This document shows positions 36,610 through 48,651 of a stretch of DNA of 64,000 bases, piece by piece (the first letter of the stretch is position 1; every line of letters starts with the position of its first letter). A program made the translations under genes and the position numbers. The notes under the pieces were generated by a model that was given only the letters and a program-made list of their open reading frames with translations, did not search any database and was not told the origin of the DNA. This DNA is from Furcasterigmium furcatum (taxonomy: Eukaryota > Ascomycota > Sordariomycetes > Glomerellales > Plectosphaerellaceae). The stretch lies in assembly GCA_001599815.1 (NCBI GenBank), contig BCIA01000004.1, forward strand, positions 2,198,047-2,262,046, in the 5' to 3' direction.

Positions 36610-37381
36610 GACGGCGAATGTCAGGGTATGTTTGCGTGGTTATGCGGTACAGAACATAGGACAAGGAAGGGCTTCTTGTTCTTTTCTTCTCTCTGAAGTT
36701 CAGAGAATCTGCTTACGGGACGACACAAATCAGATTCGGAAATGAATAATACCAGCTCGTCCCGCGGCACACACTTCCTCACGGATATTCCGTGCCCATG
36801 CTGAAGTTGGCCCGGGAAGTTGCGGGGTTCCGTTTCGTCTCCACAGGCGCCGATGGGGCCGGCCCGGCGGCTTCATCCCGCTAAAGCCGATCCAGTCCGA
36901 TTCCGCTTTGCATGTGGTGAGCAATGCTACATTAATCCATGTCATGAGCCGAGCGTCCCATCGACGATCTGATCTGGAAGAATTGTAGTTCTCCACCCTC
37001 GAGGAGGGTGTGCCACATCTTGCAGTCGCTTGAGGGCCAGGCCAACATAAATCAGGAGAAGCCGCCAGGAAAGGGGAATCATCCCCAGTCCGGCGATAAG
37101 ATAATTAGTTAGGCGTCTAGTTCGATAAGACCCTCTCCTTCAAACAGCACGTAGAAGTAAGAGGGGAAGGGCGGACTCGACACGATTTCTGTGGGGCGTC
37201 CTTCTCCCTTCGGTGTCGAAGCCCCTGACTCGTGCCCGTCCTGAACTTCTTCACGGCCAACCATCATGTGAAGAGATCTCACCGATTGCCCATTCTCGCT
37301 GAACACGTCTCACAAGGCTCGTGTCACTTTCTCCCTTTCGATCGAATCAGTACAACGCACATATCGGGCGCAGAGCGCGAC
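36610..37381. other. Divergent intergenic region
   Basis: 770 bases between fumarylacetoacetase and the homeodomain regulator. The frame of the regulator stays open upstream of 37382 to about 37232, but without an ATG. Nothing else seen. Confidence 0.5.
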
Positions 37382-40009
37382 ATGGATGATGGCCAGTCGA
37401 GTGCCAAGGAGGGAATTCGCCGGCAGCGCAGTGGCTGGCTTGACTTCAACGCGACCGATTTTTTGACGTCTGGGGGAACAGTTCGGTCATTCTCTCATCC
37501 AGTCACTCGTCAATCCTTGAGCCGAAATGCCGAATCAGCTGCGGTGTCCGAAGGCTTCGACGAATTGGGTCATGCTGACTCCATCCCTGGTCTCTTCCAA
37601 GGGGGAGAGAGCCTCATTCGACCTCGACCAGCACCTAACCTACCACGAGACACCCAAAACTCGGACGGGGCGGACGGGGCCCTGCCCTCAAAAATTGGGA
37701 ATCGATTTTCTTCGGGGGCGCTCAAGATACTGAAAACTTGGTTGTCTAACCATCTTGACAACCCTTACCCCAGTCCCGGGGACATCGAGGTTCTCCAGAA
37801 GCAGAGCGGACTGGCCCGGCAGCAGATTATCAACTGGATCTCCAACTCTCGAAGACGCCTCAAATACCAGAAATCCCTGCGGCCGTCCACAAATTACGTG
37901 CGAAGCAGTGGCACCCTGCCCATTGAGGCGCCACGTCGGCGGCCGTCTCCCGCACCCTTCGAGCATCTGAATCCCCTGCAACGATGGCAATACTCGCCTC
38001 CGGAGCATGAGCCGGCCAACGTAGCCGCGATTGCCCGTGCCGTCTCGAGCTTTGACCCGGATTCAAGCAGCCCTCGAGAAAACCTGCTTGGAACCCTCCG
38101 ACCGCCTCTCTCGCTCTACACCGGCTCTTCTGCGAGCAGCGCAGGGACCTCCCAGTCGCATTCAAGCGGCAGCTCGCTTGCCTCCGCCTGGTCCAATGGC
38201 TCTCTGGCATCCCTTGGATCTGTTGAAAACCTTAGGAGGGCAATCAAACGTCGGCGAAGGCGGCTTCTCGGCGACGGGCCCGAAGGGAGCGGCCCGGCTA
38301 GCAGCTTGCACCAGCCCACGCACATGTTCCAGTGCACATTCTGCACCGAGACGTTCAAAACCAAACACAACTGGCAACGTCACGAGAAGTCTCTGCATCT
38401 GTCCCTCGAGCAGTGGCGGTGTTCCCCCGACGGGCCAGCGATCACCAGCACATCTGGGGTAGAGTGCGTCTACTGTGGAAAAGGAGATCCAGACCAGAAA
38501 CATTTCATGGATCACAACTACCTCGCATGCCATGATCGAGCATTAGAAGAGCGGACATTCTTTCGAAAGGATCACCTGCAACAGCACTTGAAACTCGTCC
38601 ATAACTCTCGCTTCAGCAAATGGCCGATGGATCAGTGGAAGTTCGAGAGCCAGGAGATACGTTCGCGGTGCGGCTTTTGTGCGCTTTCTATGGAGACCTG
38701 GGCCGACAGAGTCGACCACATTGCCCAGCACTTTCGAGAGGGAAAGACCATGGACAATTGGCAGGGAGACTGGGGGTTTGAACCAGCGGTCCTTGACATG
38801 GTTGAAAATGCCATTGCCCCTTGTGAGTTCATCCCATCTCCAAAATGAACATCGAGCTAACGACTTTCCAAGACCTCATCGCTTACGAGAGAGACTCGCC
38901 CTGGCCGTTCACAACTCACCAAGGCCCGCCCGAAACCCCCGCGAGTGCCTTCAACCTGATTCAGTTGGAGCTGGAGCACTTCATCCTCAACCACCCCAAG
39001 AATAGCACTGGCACGACCTGGATACCCCCGGATCCAGAGCTTCAGTACGAATCTTGCTGCATCATACTAGGAGCAGAGATGCTTCTCCACGATTCGATCA
39101 AGCCAGCCGCGTCGTGGCTGCGCGATCTTCTCATGTCCTCCGAAGAAATCACGACCCAGGCTAGGCATCGGCCGATGAGGGGAGCCGCGCGATCCCGGTT
39201 CACGGCTTTGAAGATCCGTGGTAAGGACAGTATATTTGAGGGCTGTGACCTGGAGAAGCAACTCCAGACCCATGTTGAGATGCCGAAAATACTTGGTTTA
39301 ACCGTTGATGATGAGGAGCTGCAGCTCGAGGCGTGTGGCATCGTCCGTCGGATGGAGGCACTATCACCAACCGCTTCAGACACGTTTGGATACTTCTTGA
39401 CCCGTCTGATCTACCGCTCAACAAGCTGGTTGGTGCCTTTCAGACAGCGTGCAAAGTTGCCCTCATTACCCGATGAACCCCCAGGGCCAGCTTTGATCCA
39501 GCTGGGTGATCCGGGGCTATTACCAGAAAACGACATCAACGGCGGCTCAGAGCCATCCAATGCCGCATTTAGAGCGTATGACCAGCTCTTGGTCCCATCT
39601 GATACCCCGCTCTCAGCAGCTCTCGGCCCTGTCGTACCTGCATTTGCAGCAGGCACGGACTCTGCCTCGGTCGCGGCCTCAGTCATCGACGTGAGCTGCT
39701 ACAAGCGCCTGGCCAAGGGTCTGTCGCGGTTCGTAGCGAGCACGATATCACAGCATAACCCGAACAGGCACGTCCCGACGGATGAGGAACTTCAGCATCA
39801 GGCACGGTGGATTTGGTATGAAGAGTGAGTCCACCCCATGTCGAGAAAACCGAAGCTCCGGCAAGAGAAACATAGTAACAAGAGCGAGCAGTGATGACCC
39901 GTGGAACCAAACTCCAGCTGACAATCTGGACTGGCTTCGGGAATTCAAACGTAGTGTGGGCATCGACGAGGGTGTCTCTCCAGAGATGCTGCAGAGACCA
40001 GGGTCGTAG
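37382..40009 (+). CDS. Homeodomain (KN/TALE type) plus C2H2 zinc-finger transcription factor
   Basis: Three exons (37382-38822, 38873-39824, 39892-40009) give 836 residues. A homeodomain lies at about residues 99-162, with LKTWLSNHLDNPYPSPGDIEVL and recognition helix QQIINWISNSRRRLKYQ, the KN/TALE subclass. It is followed by a Ser/Pro-rich linker, a basic stretch (RAIKRRRRRLLG) and C2H2-like fingers (FQCTFCTETFKTKHNWQRHEKSLH; then CVYCG, and RCGFCALSMETWADRVDHIAQHF). The third part is helical with the fungal motif DDPWNQTPADNLDWLREFKRSVG at the end. The combination is a known fungal regulator architecture. The first in-frame ATG is at 37382. It may concern development or effector control; no target can be read here. 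Confidence 0.9.
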
Positions 40010-40282
40010 CCAGCCCGTAAATCTCGGGCTGTTATTGCGATAGAAGAACTACCGTGCTAGAAATAAAAGAAAACAAGAGAGGCTAGGCTGGGCATTTCTG
40101 CTGCTTGGGTACTAAGTAAGGACCCGTCTAGAACATTGCTTCCTACATGCCACATGGTCCCGAAGACCAGATCACCTTCTGGTCAAAATCATGATCTCCG
40201 CTCCACGCGTAGTTAGATTAGGTGGCTTTGCTTGCAACACGAAATGACAAGAATTATTTCAACCCAAGCTGCTTTGTCCAAC

Positions 40283-42444
40283 TCAGATGGCTTTCATTTT
40301 ATTCACCAAGTCGAAAATGGCAAACAATCTGCCCACGTTGGCGTCCGCTCCGCTCTCCCCGCGTGGGAGACTGTACAGCAAGTCCTGCAGGGATTGTTCT
40401 AGGGGCCCTAGACTGCCCCGTAGCTCGTTCAGTTGCGCGGTCAGCTCGCCGCGCTGCCGTCTGAGCCCCTCGGCCTCGTTGCGAAGCTGTTCGTAGCTAT
40501 CTCGGAGTCTCCTGTTGTCCTGTTGCAGGAAGTCGCCGGTCTCGGGAACAGGGGGAACTGGTGTCTCTGATGCAGTCATCGTGAAATTGGAACTTTCTGG
40601 GGGCATAGGCTGGCCTTGAAATTGGGTAGTGTCGAGAAAAGCGTCAAACTCATTAAAGAGGTTTATCACGCTTTCGGAGCTGGGGATATCTTGAAGAGGT
40701 ACGTGGGGTGCGGTGGCCCTACAGACGAGGTCAGCTCTCGGAGGTCTTATATGTGATACGGCGGGGTCTTACACTTCAGTGGCCCCGTTTTCGAGGGACG
40801 GCGGGGTCGTATTCGATCTCTGTGTCTGTCGACTGCTGGCCAAAGACGGATGACTGGACCCTGCAGGGCTTGGTGCGGGTGTTGGAGGTCCTGGCAGCGA
40901 TGCGACGAAGTCTGCTCGAGTCAATACGCAGCACTGAGGCTTGGGTATAACAATTATCTTACACGGAGATAAGGTCTTGTATCCTCCTGGCCCCTCCGCT
41001 GGGACATGTGGCAGTAGAATGCCGAAAAGACAGAACCAGTTATCCACGTGGCCGGCTGTGAATCTCTGTTGTCGGACCTGGTGCCGCTGCTCCCTCGTCA
41101 TCCAATACTTCGCCGGCGATGGCATCTGTATGCAATTGGTAGCACTTCTGTGTGTCTCGGCTTCTTGCTCCGTCTTGCACGCTTTCCAGCAAGTGCTGCA
41201 TCTGGTGAACGGGTCGTGGTTTCGCAGGATATGAGACCTAGCAAGACAGTCAACACGACATAGTGCCCACCATGGCCTGAAACAGCTTACTTGACGCGAG
41301 AGAATGTGTCGACTCCTCCCTCGCGGTTCTTGGCGTGAGGCATGCAGCAGAAGGGGCAGCCCAGGGGGTCGTATTTCTGATACGGGCATGCAAATCGTGG
41401 CCGGGATACCAGCTGCGGTGGCGATGCAGGTCTCAGTTTCTTCGAACTCGGCTCGTCCTCATCGCCTTCGGCATCATTGGGGTCGTTCGGCTCTCGTGTT
41501 CTCTTGGCGCCTCCCGGAGTGGCACTGGAGCCAGAGGAGCTCGACCCTGAGCCCGCATTCCCCCCGTTAGAGGCTGACGGGGTTCCGTATGAAGGTCCAG
41601 CCGGGTGATACGTGACGCCTTCGACAGATTCGATAACAGGCGTGAGTGCGGCAGAGCTTCCTGGCGAGTTCGTGGCACTCGCCTGAGAGCTGGGGATCCC
41701 GTCTCTGAAGCCGTTCGCAATCCACCACATGGATTGGGCTAGGGCATGTCCTGACTCGGGGGTGTTTATGTTCTGCCATGGCGATGGCGATCTCGAGATA
41801 CCATCTGCATCCGAGGCCGAACCCGCTCGCTCGACCGGGCTGCAGTCGGTTGGTTCAACTGGAGGCGCGCTTTGTTCGGGCTCCGAGTCTGTGCTTTGAA
41901 ACCCGACGGAACCATTCCCCGCAAGGCACATCGAGTTGGCATCCGTGACACACTGCTTGCCGATTTCAATGTGCACCTTGTCCCAGTCGACCGCCGAAGC
42001 GTTGCACTCGATTCCCAGTTCGTTCTCTAACGCAGCAATATCTTCCACATCGAGGAGCAACTGTGGATCAACTGCGTCCCATGTAATATCAATATCCAGG
42101 GCCGGGGCCTCCCAGTTATCACTATTCAGGTCCGATGTGCTGTTATTCTCGCTCAACTGGGGTGTGTCGTTCGGCGTTGAATAGCAGAAGCCATTCCATG
42201 TCAAGTTAGGCACACCCTCCTCCTCAATAGGAGGAGGAGCGCGTCCCATTGGAGAAGAGAATGCGCTGGCAGGCGGCGAGGGAATGAGATGAGAATTCGG
42301 GGCGCCAGAAGGTGGAAGAACTTTGGGGACATAGTCGTAGCGCATGTAGAGGTTTGTCGAGGGTGCCGCTGCCATCATCAGGGGGTGGAACGTTTGAGGG
42401 GCTGTTGGTAGCCCGCCCCCCTCATTGTCGCAAGAATCGTCCAT
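40283..42444 (-). CDS. Zinc-finger protein with C-terminal coiled coil, probable regulator
   Basis: Four exons (42444-41291, 41237-40963, 40911-40773, 40718-40283) give 667 residues. The first 350 residues are acidic and Ser/Pro-rich with low-complexity Gly/Ser (SGSSSSGSSATPGG). A nuclear-signal-like KRTREPN and a Cys/His block follow: RPRFACPYQKYDPLGCPFC, DTFSRVKSHILRNH, CSTCWKACKTEQEAETH. That is the finger layout found in many fungal proteins of unknown target, with paired zinc sites. The C-terminal 70 residues (LQQDNRRLRDSYEQLRNEAEG) form a leucine-rich coiled coil and suggest dimerisation. The 51-base intron 40962-40912 is optional, because the frame is open through it. It converges on the homeodomain gene. 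Confidence 0.75.
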
Positions 42445-43158
42445 TGTAAATCACTAGGCCTTCACGGAAAGACGACGGCCGCTTAATGGACCTATGCGTG
42501 TTTGGGTGGCGTCGGCGCAGAGAGCCTGGTGCTCGGTCGTTCCGAAAGCGTGGTCCCTCCGGATCCATGGATATGAAGTCGCTGGGTTGAGGGAGGGCGG
42601 CTCTTCCGTCGCAAAGTAGCACTGTTAGGCATCCCTCCCTGTGTTGCGCACTCGTGTGCACGCTAGGCCGTTTCTGGCGAGGCTGTGCTGCTCATCGACA
42701 CGGGAGGTCCTGATATCTGCCTAACTGCAGTCACCAGCAATTAGTTATAGACCAGATACCACTCTATTGTTCTCCGAAGCGCGCCGGTGTGTGCGCCCAC
42801 GCGAGGTCGCGATGGAGGACGGTGAACGTCGATGGACGGGCTGCATGTTAAACAAGCAGAACCGCCGATGTGACAGGCCGTTTCCCCCTGAATCGAGCAT
42901 GGTATCAACCATGGTGTGCACCTTTGCGTGCAACAACGCCAATTTATAGCAGTGGAAGATGGATGCTGCGCGCAAGATCGCACTCTTGGTGCTCACATAT
43001 GTCGCGAAATCCAGAATGGGAGACAATAGTCAAATCTATAGATAGAGGCCAGCCCCATGATGCTCAGCCCATCATCAGTGATAGATTAGAGTCAATGACA
43101 TTCACTACCCTCTGCCTCAATTCATACTCTCGTCGGTTCGCGACAACCGAATTTCAGC
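42445..43158. other. Intergenic, no gene recognised
   Basis: About 700 bases upstream of the zinc-finger gene with only short frames on both strands. Confidence 0.4.
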
Positions 43159-43491
43159 ATGGGACTCCCCCTCCTCAACACCCTCAAGAACGCCAATTTC
43201 CAGCGGGGACTCGATGTTTTAGCCGGTCGGTGAGTGTTTGGCATTTGACTATCTTCCGTTCAAGTGATTATTAGCTCAAGAGTTCTTGGTTATAGATCAA
43301 AAGAGATTTCCAAGCAGAGCAATGGATTTAGCGTCGCTGGGATAGCTGGAACGGCCACGGAACGGTCCGAGGAGCGTCCTCGTGCAGGCCATAATGCGGC
43401 AAGGGTCATCCGGACTGGGGCTAGGAATAAAACGGAGCTGGCTCAGGACTCGAAGGCTGACTTGGTGGCTATTGGGAGTCAGTTCGATTAG
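43159..43491 (+). CDS. Possible small two-exon gene, unknown
   Basis: Exon 43159-43229 (MGLPLLNTLKNANFQRGL) joins through a GTGAGT...TAG intron of 66 bases to exon 43296-43491, giving 88 residues. The start context is good (CAGCATGGG) and the splice phase fits. The second exon is hydrophilic, with many Ala, Arg, Glu and Lys, and has no recognised motif. There is no signal peptide. It could equally be noncoding sequence with a chance frame. Confidence 0.35.
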
Positions 43492-44094
43492 AGGGTAGCA
43501 GCGGAGAGAGCTGTACTTCAATCTCAGGATATCAAGCGAGAGCTATAATCTTTCCGGTGCTAACTAACAGATCGCTTCTTGGATACTCGTGGCCGACGGT
43601 CACCGCGAGCAGGGTCCAGTATGCGTTAAGGCAAAGATTTGATGTTTGCAATGGAGGAGAAATCTAGATCAGCAATTAGAGGGAAAACAGACAGCAGATT
43701 CTTCCCTGGAGTCCATACGGAAACCCAGGGCTGCCACATGACATGCCCAATGTCAGGTCTGTGCCGCGGGCAGATGGAACCTTTTGTTTGCCGACAGGAG
43801 CCGGTCAGGAGACGTCTTGCTGAAACGGATAATCCACGGTTTTGGGCGGTGGCGCTTGTGGACTTGTCACTTTCGCCCTTCGATGGCTTCGCCCTACCCG
43901 CTCCTTCCGACGGATGCCGAGATGTCCACAACCGCATAACTTACCACGAGCCTTCATCATTGTGGAAGCAGTCACTAATTTTCCATCCACAATTGCTGAG
44001 AAAACTTCAAGCAAAGGAACTGTGTCGGCTGGCATATGACTGTCCTCTCTATTTCAATCTCTCTCCCACTCGGTCTCATCAAATACTGCTCACG

Positions 44095-44967
44095 ATGACG
44101 GCCAGCCACGCGACAAGAGTTGGCTTCATCGGCCTGGGAATAATGGGCACCCCCATGGCCCTCAACCTCGCCCGCCACTTCCCCATCACCGTCTGGAACC
44201 GAAGTGCCTCCAAATACGGCGCGTTGAGGGACGCCGGAGCCTCCGTGGGTGAGACCCCAGCCAAGGTAGCAGAGCAGTCCGACGTCATCTTCACCATGCT
44301 ATACGACGGCCCGACAACTCGGTCAATACTGACCGATGACTTCAATCGCATGCTCCTCGGCAAGACGCTCGTCAACGCCGGCTCGGTCACGGCTGAGGTA
44401 AGCGAGGACCTCGCCAAGACCGTTCAACAAGCGGGGGGCGATTTCGTCGAGATGCCCGTCAGCGGGAGCCGAGTACCTGCGGAGCAAGGCCGCCTAGTGG
44501 GCATGCTCGCCGGCGATCCCGTGGTAGCCGAACGCATCAAGCCCATCCTCAAACCCATCACCACCGCCGCGGTGTACTGCGGACCCATCGGCTCGGGCCT
44601 CAAGACCAAGTACGCCGTGAACCACTTCCTCATCGCCATGACGGCCGGTCTCGCCGAGTCGATGAGCCTGGCCAGGGCGCAGGGGCTGGACCTGCAGGCG
44701 TTCGGAGAGGTTCTGAACGCGGGGCCGATGGCATCGCCTTACTCGAGGCTGAAGATAGAGAAGATGCTCAACGAGGACTGGAGCGCGCAGGCGTCGATCA
44801 AGGACTGTTACAACAGCACGCAGCTCGTTGCGCTGGCGGCGAAGTCGGCGGATACTTGGTCGCCGCTTGCGCTGCTCTGCGGGTCGTTGTATGGACAGGC
44901 GAAGGAGGCCGGGATGGGAGAGGAGGATATGATTGCGTTGACGAAGCTATTTTCTCGCCCGGCATGA
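44095..44967 (+). CDS. 3-hydroxyisobutyrate dehydrogenase-like oxidoreductase
   Basis: NAD(P)-dependent beta-hydroxyacid dehydrogenase, acting on 3-hydroxyisobutyrate or a related small hydroxy acid. One exon gives 290 residues. The dinucleotide site is GFIGLGIMGTPMALNLA at the N-terminus, followed by the substrate-site motif in FVEMPVSGSRVPAEQG and the catalytic-lysine helix GSGLKTKYAVNHFL. The start at 44095 leaves nine residues before the fold, as usual; the frame remains open upstream to 43639, but that stretch is not protein-like. No mitochondrial presequence is evident. It converges with the crotonase gene (55 bases between stops). Both families occur in valine breakdown, which may be chance. 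Confidence 0.92.
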   Translation: MTASHATRVGFIGLGIMGTPMALNLARHFPITVWNRSASKYGALRDAGASVGETPAKVAEQSDVIFTMLYDGPTTRSILTDDFNRMLLGKTLVNAGSVTAEVSEDLAKTVQQAGGDFVEMPVSGSRVPAEQGRLVGMLAGDPVVAERIKPILKPITTAAVYCGPIGSGLKTKYAVNHFLIAMTAGLAESMSLARAQGLDLQAFGEVLNAGPMASPYSRLKIEKMLNEDWSAQASIKDCYNSTQLVALAAKSADTWSPLALLCGSLYGQAKEAGMGEEDMIALTKLFSRPA

Positions 44968-45022
44968 AAGGACAGAATGAACCATAGTAAAAACACACAC
45001 ACAGATAGGCAAGCCCCATCTC

Positions 45023-45859
45023 TCACATCTTCGACTCGTCAAATGCACCATGCCGCCCTGCGCCGGCGCTGAACTGAGCGGCGCCCCGGATGCTCTCGGC
45101 CGAGATGACCTTGACCCCGTTATCGAACTCGCGCCTCAGGCCGTCCTCGAACGACGTGGCGTTGTACGTGGCATAGTAGCAGCTGTCCCGGTCCGTGTTC
45201 ATGCACGCCTGAGGGAACGCGAGAAGCTGCCTCGCGATCTTGGTCGCCTCCTCCACGGCCTTGCCCTTCGGCACGACGCGGTTGGCGAGGCCCATCTGCA
45301 GGGCCTCCTGAGCCGACACGCCCCGGCCGGTGAGGATCATGTCCAGCGCCCTGCCGAGGCCCACGATGGCCCGGAGACGCACGGTGCCGCCGTCGATGAG
45401 GGGCACCCCGAATCGCCGGCAGAACACGCCGAACACGGCATCCTCCTCCGCGACGCGCATGTCCCCGATGAGCGAGAGCTCCAGGCCCCCGGCGACGGCG
45501 TAGCCGGAGACGGCGCAGATGACGGGCTTCTTGATCTGCATCCTAGAGGGGCCGATGGGGCCGAGGTTGCGGCCCTCGACGCGGTGCGCCGGGTCGACGA
45601 TCGGGCCCTTGTACTCGGGGTCCTCGGGGCTGAACTTGGCCACCTCGTGCAGGTCGAAGCCGGCGCAGAAGTTCCCGTTGGCCCCGTGGAAGACGCACAC
45701 CTTCTGGCTCGGGTCCTCCTCGAAGGCGAGGAACGCCTCGGTCAGCTTGTGCCCGGTCGGGCCGTCGACGGCATTGCGGCGGTGGTGGCGGTTGATGGTG
45801 ATGGTGGTGATGCCGTCCGCGGTCTTGGAGACCAGGACTTCCTCGGGGGTATTTGCCAT
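45023..45859 (-). CDS. Enoyl-CoA hydratase/isomerase (crotonase) family protein
   Basis: One exon, 278 residues from the ATG at 45859. Crotonase landmarks are TITINRHHRRNAVD, the first oxyanion-hole region HGANGNFCAGFDL, the second VSGYAVAGGLELSLIGDMRVA, and FGVPLIDGGTVRLRAIVGLGRALDMILTG. The usual hydratase Glu position after the second oxyanion motif is not evident as in mitochondrial ECH1; the RFGVPLIDGG segment resembles bacterial enoyl-CoA hydratase-like proteins of unknown substrate. No targeting peptide or clear PTS1 (the end is ESKM). Confidence 0.9.
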   Translation of the reverse strand: MANTPEEVLVSKTADGITTITINRHHRRNAVDGPTGHKLTEAFLAFEEDPSQKVCVFHGANGNFCAGFDLHEVAKFSPEDPEYKGPIVDPAHRVEGRNLGPIGPSRMQIKKPVICAVSGYAVAGGLELSLIGDMRVAEEDAVFGVFCRRFGVPLIDGGTVRLRAIVGLGRALDMILTGRGVSAQEALQMGLANRVVPKGKAVEEATKIARQLLAFPQACMNTDRDSCYYATYNATSFEDGLRREFDNGVKVISAESIRGAAQFSAGAGRHGAFDESKM

Positions 45860-48651
45860 CTTGTTCCTGTGAGAGATGTGTGCTTGAGGTTCAGTTGTAG
45901 GTTACCTCCGTGGCATCCGCGACAAGCCGCTTATATGTGAGCAGCGTGAAGCCGTCGGCGTCACTCTCGGGAGCGGGGTCGTGGCTGGTTTCGCCCAGCA
46001 TCCATCCATCCATGTCCAACTCGGACTGCAGCCGAGGCAATTATGTGATGGAATTGTTCTTTCACCGAGGAAATGTTTCAATGGCCGTCTTTCCAATTAC
46101 CCGCTTGGACGACGGCTGAAAAGGTTAACCTGACTGCCATTGCTTCCCCCACGGGGTCGTGAAGCACGCCATATCGCCGCGCCGGCGTCTTGTAAGTCTC
46201 ACCGCGTGGGGGACGTCGGCATGTTGATGCCAATGCCGCGTGGCGTTCCATGCGCGAATCGCACTCTGCCAGCCTGTCAATTGAACGCATCTAATTTGTC
46301 AATTCTCACCGTCTTCTTTGAATGTCCAGAAATCATGCCAGGTTCACATGTCAATTCGTGGGCTCCTACGGGGAAGGATTGGGACATTTGTTAGGCTTCA
46401 CCGAGCCACCACATCTTGTGAATAGAAGGTCGTCGTATATTGCGTTGTGCTATAGGCCACCGGTACTTCTTGATGCAATATTTGGAGTTTGCTAGTCCTT
46501 TTGAACAAGCGGCAAGAAAAGCTTCCAGGCTGTTCCTCTGACGACTCGACTCGACTCGGAAACACGTTCGCGGAGTGCCTATGACACGGGGAAATGTTGA
46601 AGTTGAAACCACTCCTCGCCCAAAATAAAACGATGATTGAAGCTCCATTGTATTAAACTGTTGGTGGCTGTAGATATCGGTATTGGTGTCAATAATGTCC
46701 ATTAGACCGGATAGATGATCTTACCTGGCGGTCTCTCATCATACAAGAGCCGAGTTCTACCATGGCCAATCGGTACACAAGTCTCAGCGTTCCACATAAC
46801 CGTATTTGCCATGGTTGGACTTGAAAACATTGAAGAAGAGCCAGTAGCAACAAAGGGCTGACGCGAATGGCCAAGAGGGCCCACTGGATGATACCGAGGA
46901 CGAGGTGCAGCAAGCTGAGAAGCTTGCCCGAAACCTTGCTTTGCAGCTGGCTTGTTCGGGGATTGGTTCTCACTGCCCGACCAGCCATTCTAAAAGCTAT
47001 TTTCCCGTTCCTTAAGCTCTCAACACCCGGATATTGAGAGTTTCGTGGAGGGGTTTCCTCGAGGGAAACGCGGTGCTCATTCACGGACAACTCAACGACC
47101 AAATGTGGGATATTAATACTCGGTCAATAATTCTACTGTTCTACGAGAAGATTGTCGGGTGAAGGTCGCCAAGGTGGTCACCCGATATTGACTAACTGGG
47201 TGCTGTGAAGCCCAAGGCTCACATGTGCGCCTCTATCCGAGGGCTCATTATAAAAGCCACGATCCTCGCGCCCACGAGAATCCTAAATCCTAGCAATAGT
47301 TGGATGCGCCCATATCAGATTTAGCATTGTCACAGTCAAGGAGTTTGTGCTACTGTGGCTGGTGTATTGCCAATGGAATTTCCAAGGAAAACCGGTGACA
47401 CGAGATGACGCCGACGAAAACCCCGTCGCCATCTGAGTAAGGCATGCTGGGTGGCGGGAACCAGGAAATAACGGCAAGAAAAAGCCCTCGAATCAGATCC
47501 AACTTTACAAGAACCGACGTTGAACGAGCAACCGGCGCACTCGCTCGGCGCGTCGGGCTGATCTGGTGGCGGGGTTGTCGCTCGCAAAATCGCTGCCAGC
47601 AAAGGCCGGAGGAGACGTCCGCAACGTCAGAGTGGTTCGTCGGCTCTCCAAATTAGTCCTCGATTGGGCATCTCAATGCGAGTGAGCTATTTTCCAGGAA
47701 GAGCGCTCTTCGGGAGCCACGTGCACCCTGCGAACAGGGTCCCTGGAAGACCGGCATCGTGCCCTCAGCGATCTGTTGTCATTTTTCCAAAGTGGCTCGA
47801 AATCGCCCGAGGACATCCGAGGACCCTGACGTGCCTTAACTCAGAGAGACTATGAGGTCAGGCGTCGGCTGCCCCGAGAGAAAAGCACCGCCTCTATTTT
47901 TAGGGGTGTCCATAGTGCCATACGAGCCCAGCTTCAGCTCGGATCTAGCCGGCACGGGCAAGGGGCCGAGGTGTCCCGCCGGCGACTTTCCCCAGAAAAG
48001 CCCAGGCTGGGCAACAGGACGATCCAGGCTTGGCTGCTTGGGGATTCCGGCTCGCTTCGAGAACAGGCCACCGTCCCGTATTGCCCGTCATGTGTTCGCC
48101 GGCGACAAGGGGGGCGACTCGCGCATGGGAGCCAGCGCATTTCTGTCCAGAAGCGGGCTCTGAATCGGCCTGATGCGGTCAGCTGAGGCCCTCACCGATC
48201 GTTACTCAGTCAGTCAATACGAGGGACTGCGACCCTCGCTCACTCTGCCCATCGCAACATCGGTGCGCTGTTCTGCGGAGACTAACCCACAAGGGATCGT
48301 CACCGCACGGCGAACACGAAGGTCCATCTCACGATAGTCGCATGCAATGATGGTAAGCGCGGCGATTCTCGTATGGGGCGCGCTTTGCCTCCATCCCCGG
48401 CCACTTTCACGATGGCCTCGGTCGACTCTCTAGCTTCGTCTGGTTCACGATGGGCGGGTTCTGGTGGCGATCTGGGACTACAAAAGGGGGCACTGAATCC
48501 GCGTCTCAGAGTCCAAAAGCTCTTATCATCAGCATCATCAGCATCCTCATCTCTCAGCATCCTCATCTCAGCATCTCCAGCCTCACTCACAACAACAACA
48601 CCTCACTCGTTCTTCACCAGCCACTCGCTACCAACCCCCACAACCGCAAAC
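45860..48651. other. Long intergenic region, no confirmed gene
   Basis: About 2.8 kb. The best candidate is a minus-strand frame at 46702-46884 containing TMANTVMWNAETCVPIGHGR and ending KIIYPV, which looks more protein-like than its surroundings. No complete gene structure or family could be built, and an alternative frame over 46689-47102 is equally open. The rest shows only short frames. The last 170 bases hold the promoter and leader of the next gene. Confidence 0.4.
48478..48651 (+). promoter_or_regulatory. Promoter and CAT-rich leader of the secreted-protein gene
   Basis: A TATA-like TACAAAAG lies at 48478-48485, 167 bases before the start codon. From about 48524 to 48580 the leader is an imperfect array of CATCAG and CATCCTCATCT units, and it ends in a CA-rich stretch (CAACAACAACACC, ACCGCAAAC) just before the ATG. 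Such pyrimidine/CA-rich leaders are common in highly expressed fungal genes. Confidence 0.5.

Noticed and set aside
43639..44094. In-frame extension of 152 codons upstream of the hydroxyisobutyrate dehydrogenase
   Set aside because: The dinucleotide fold begins nine residues after the ATG at 44095, as in the family; the upstream part is not protein-like and shows no targeting signal.
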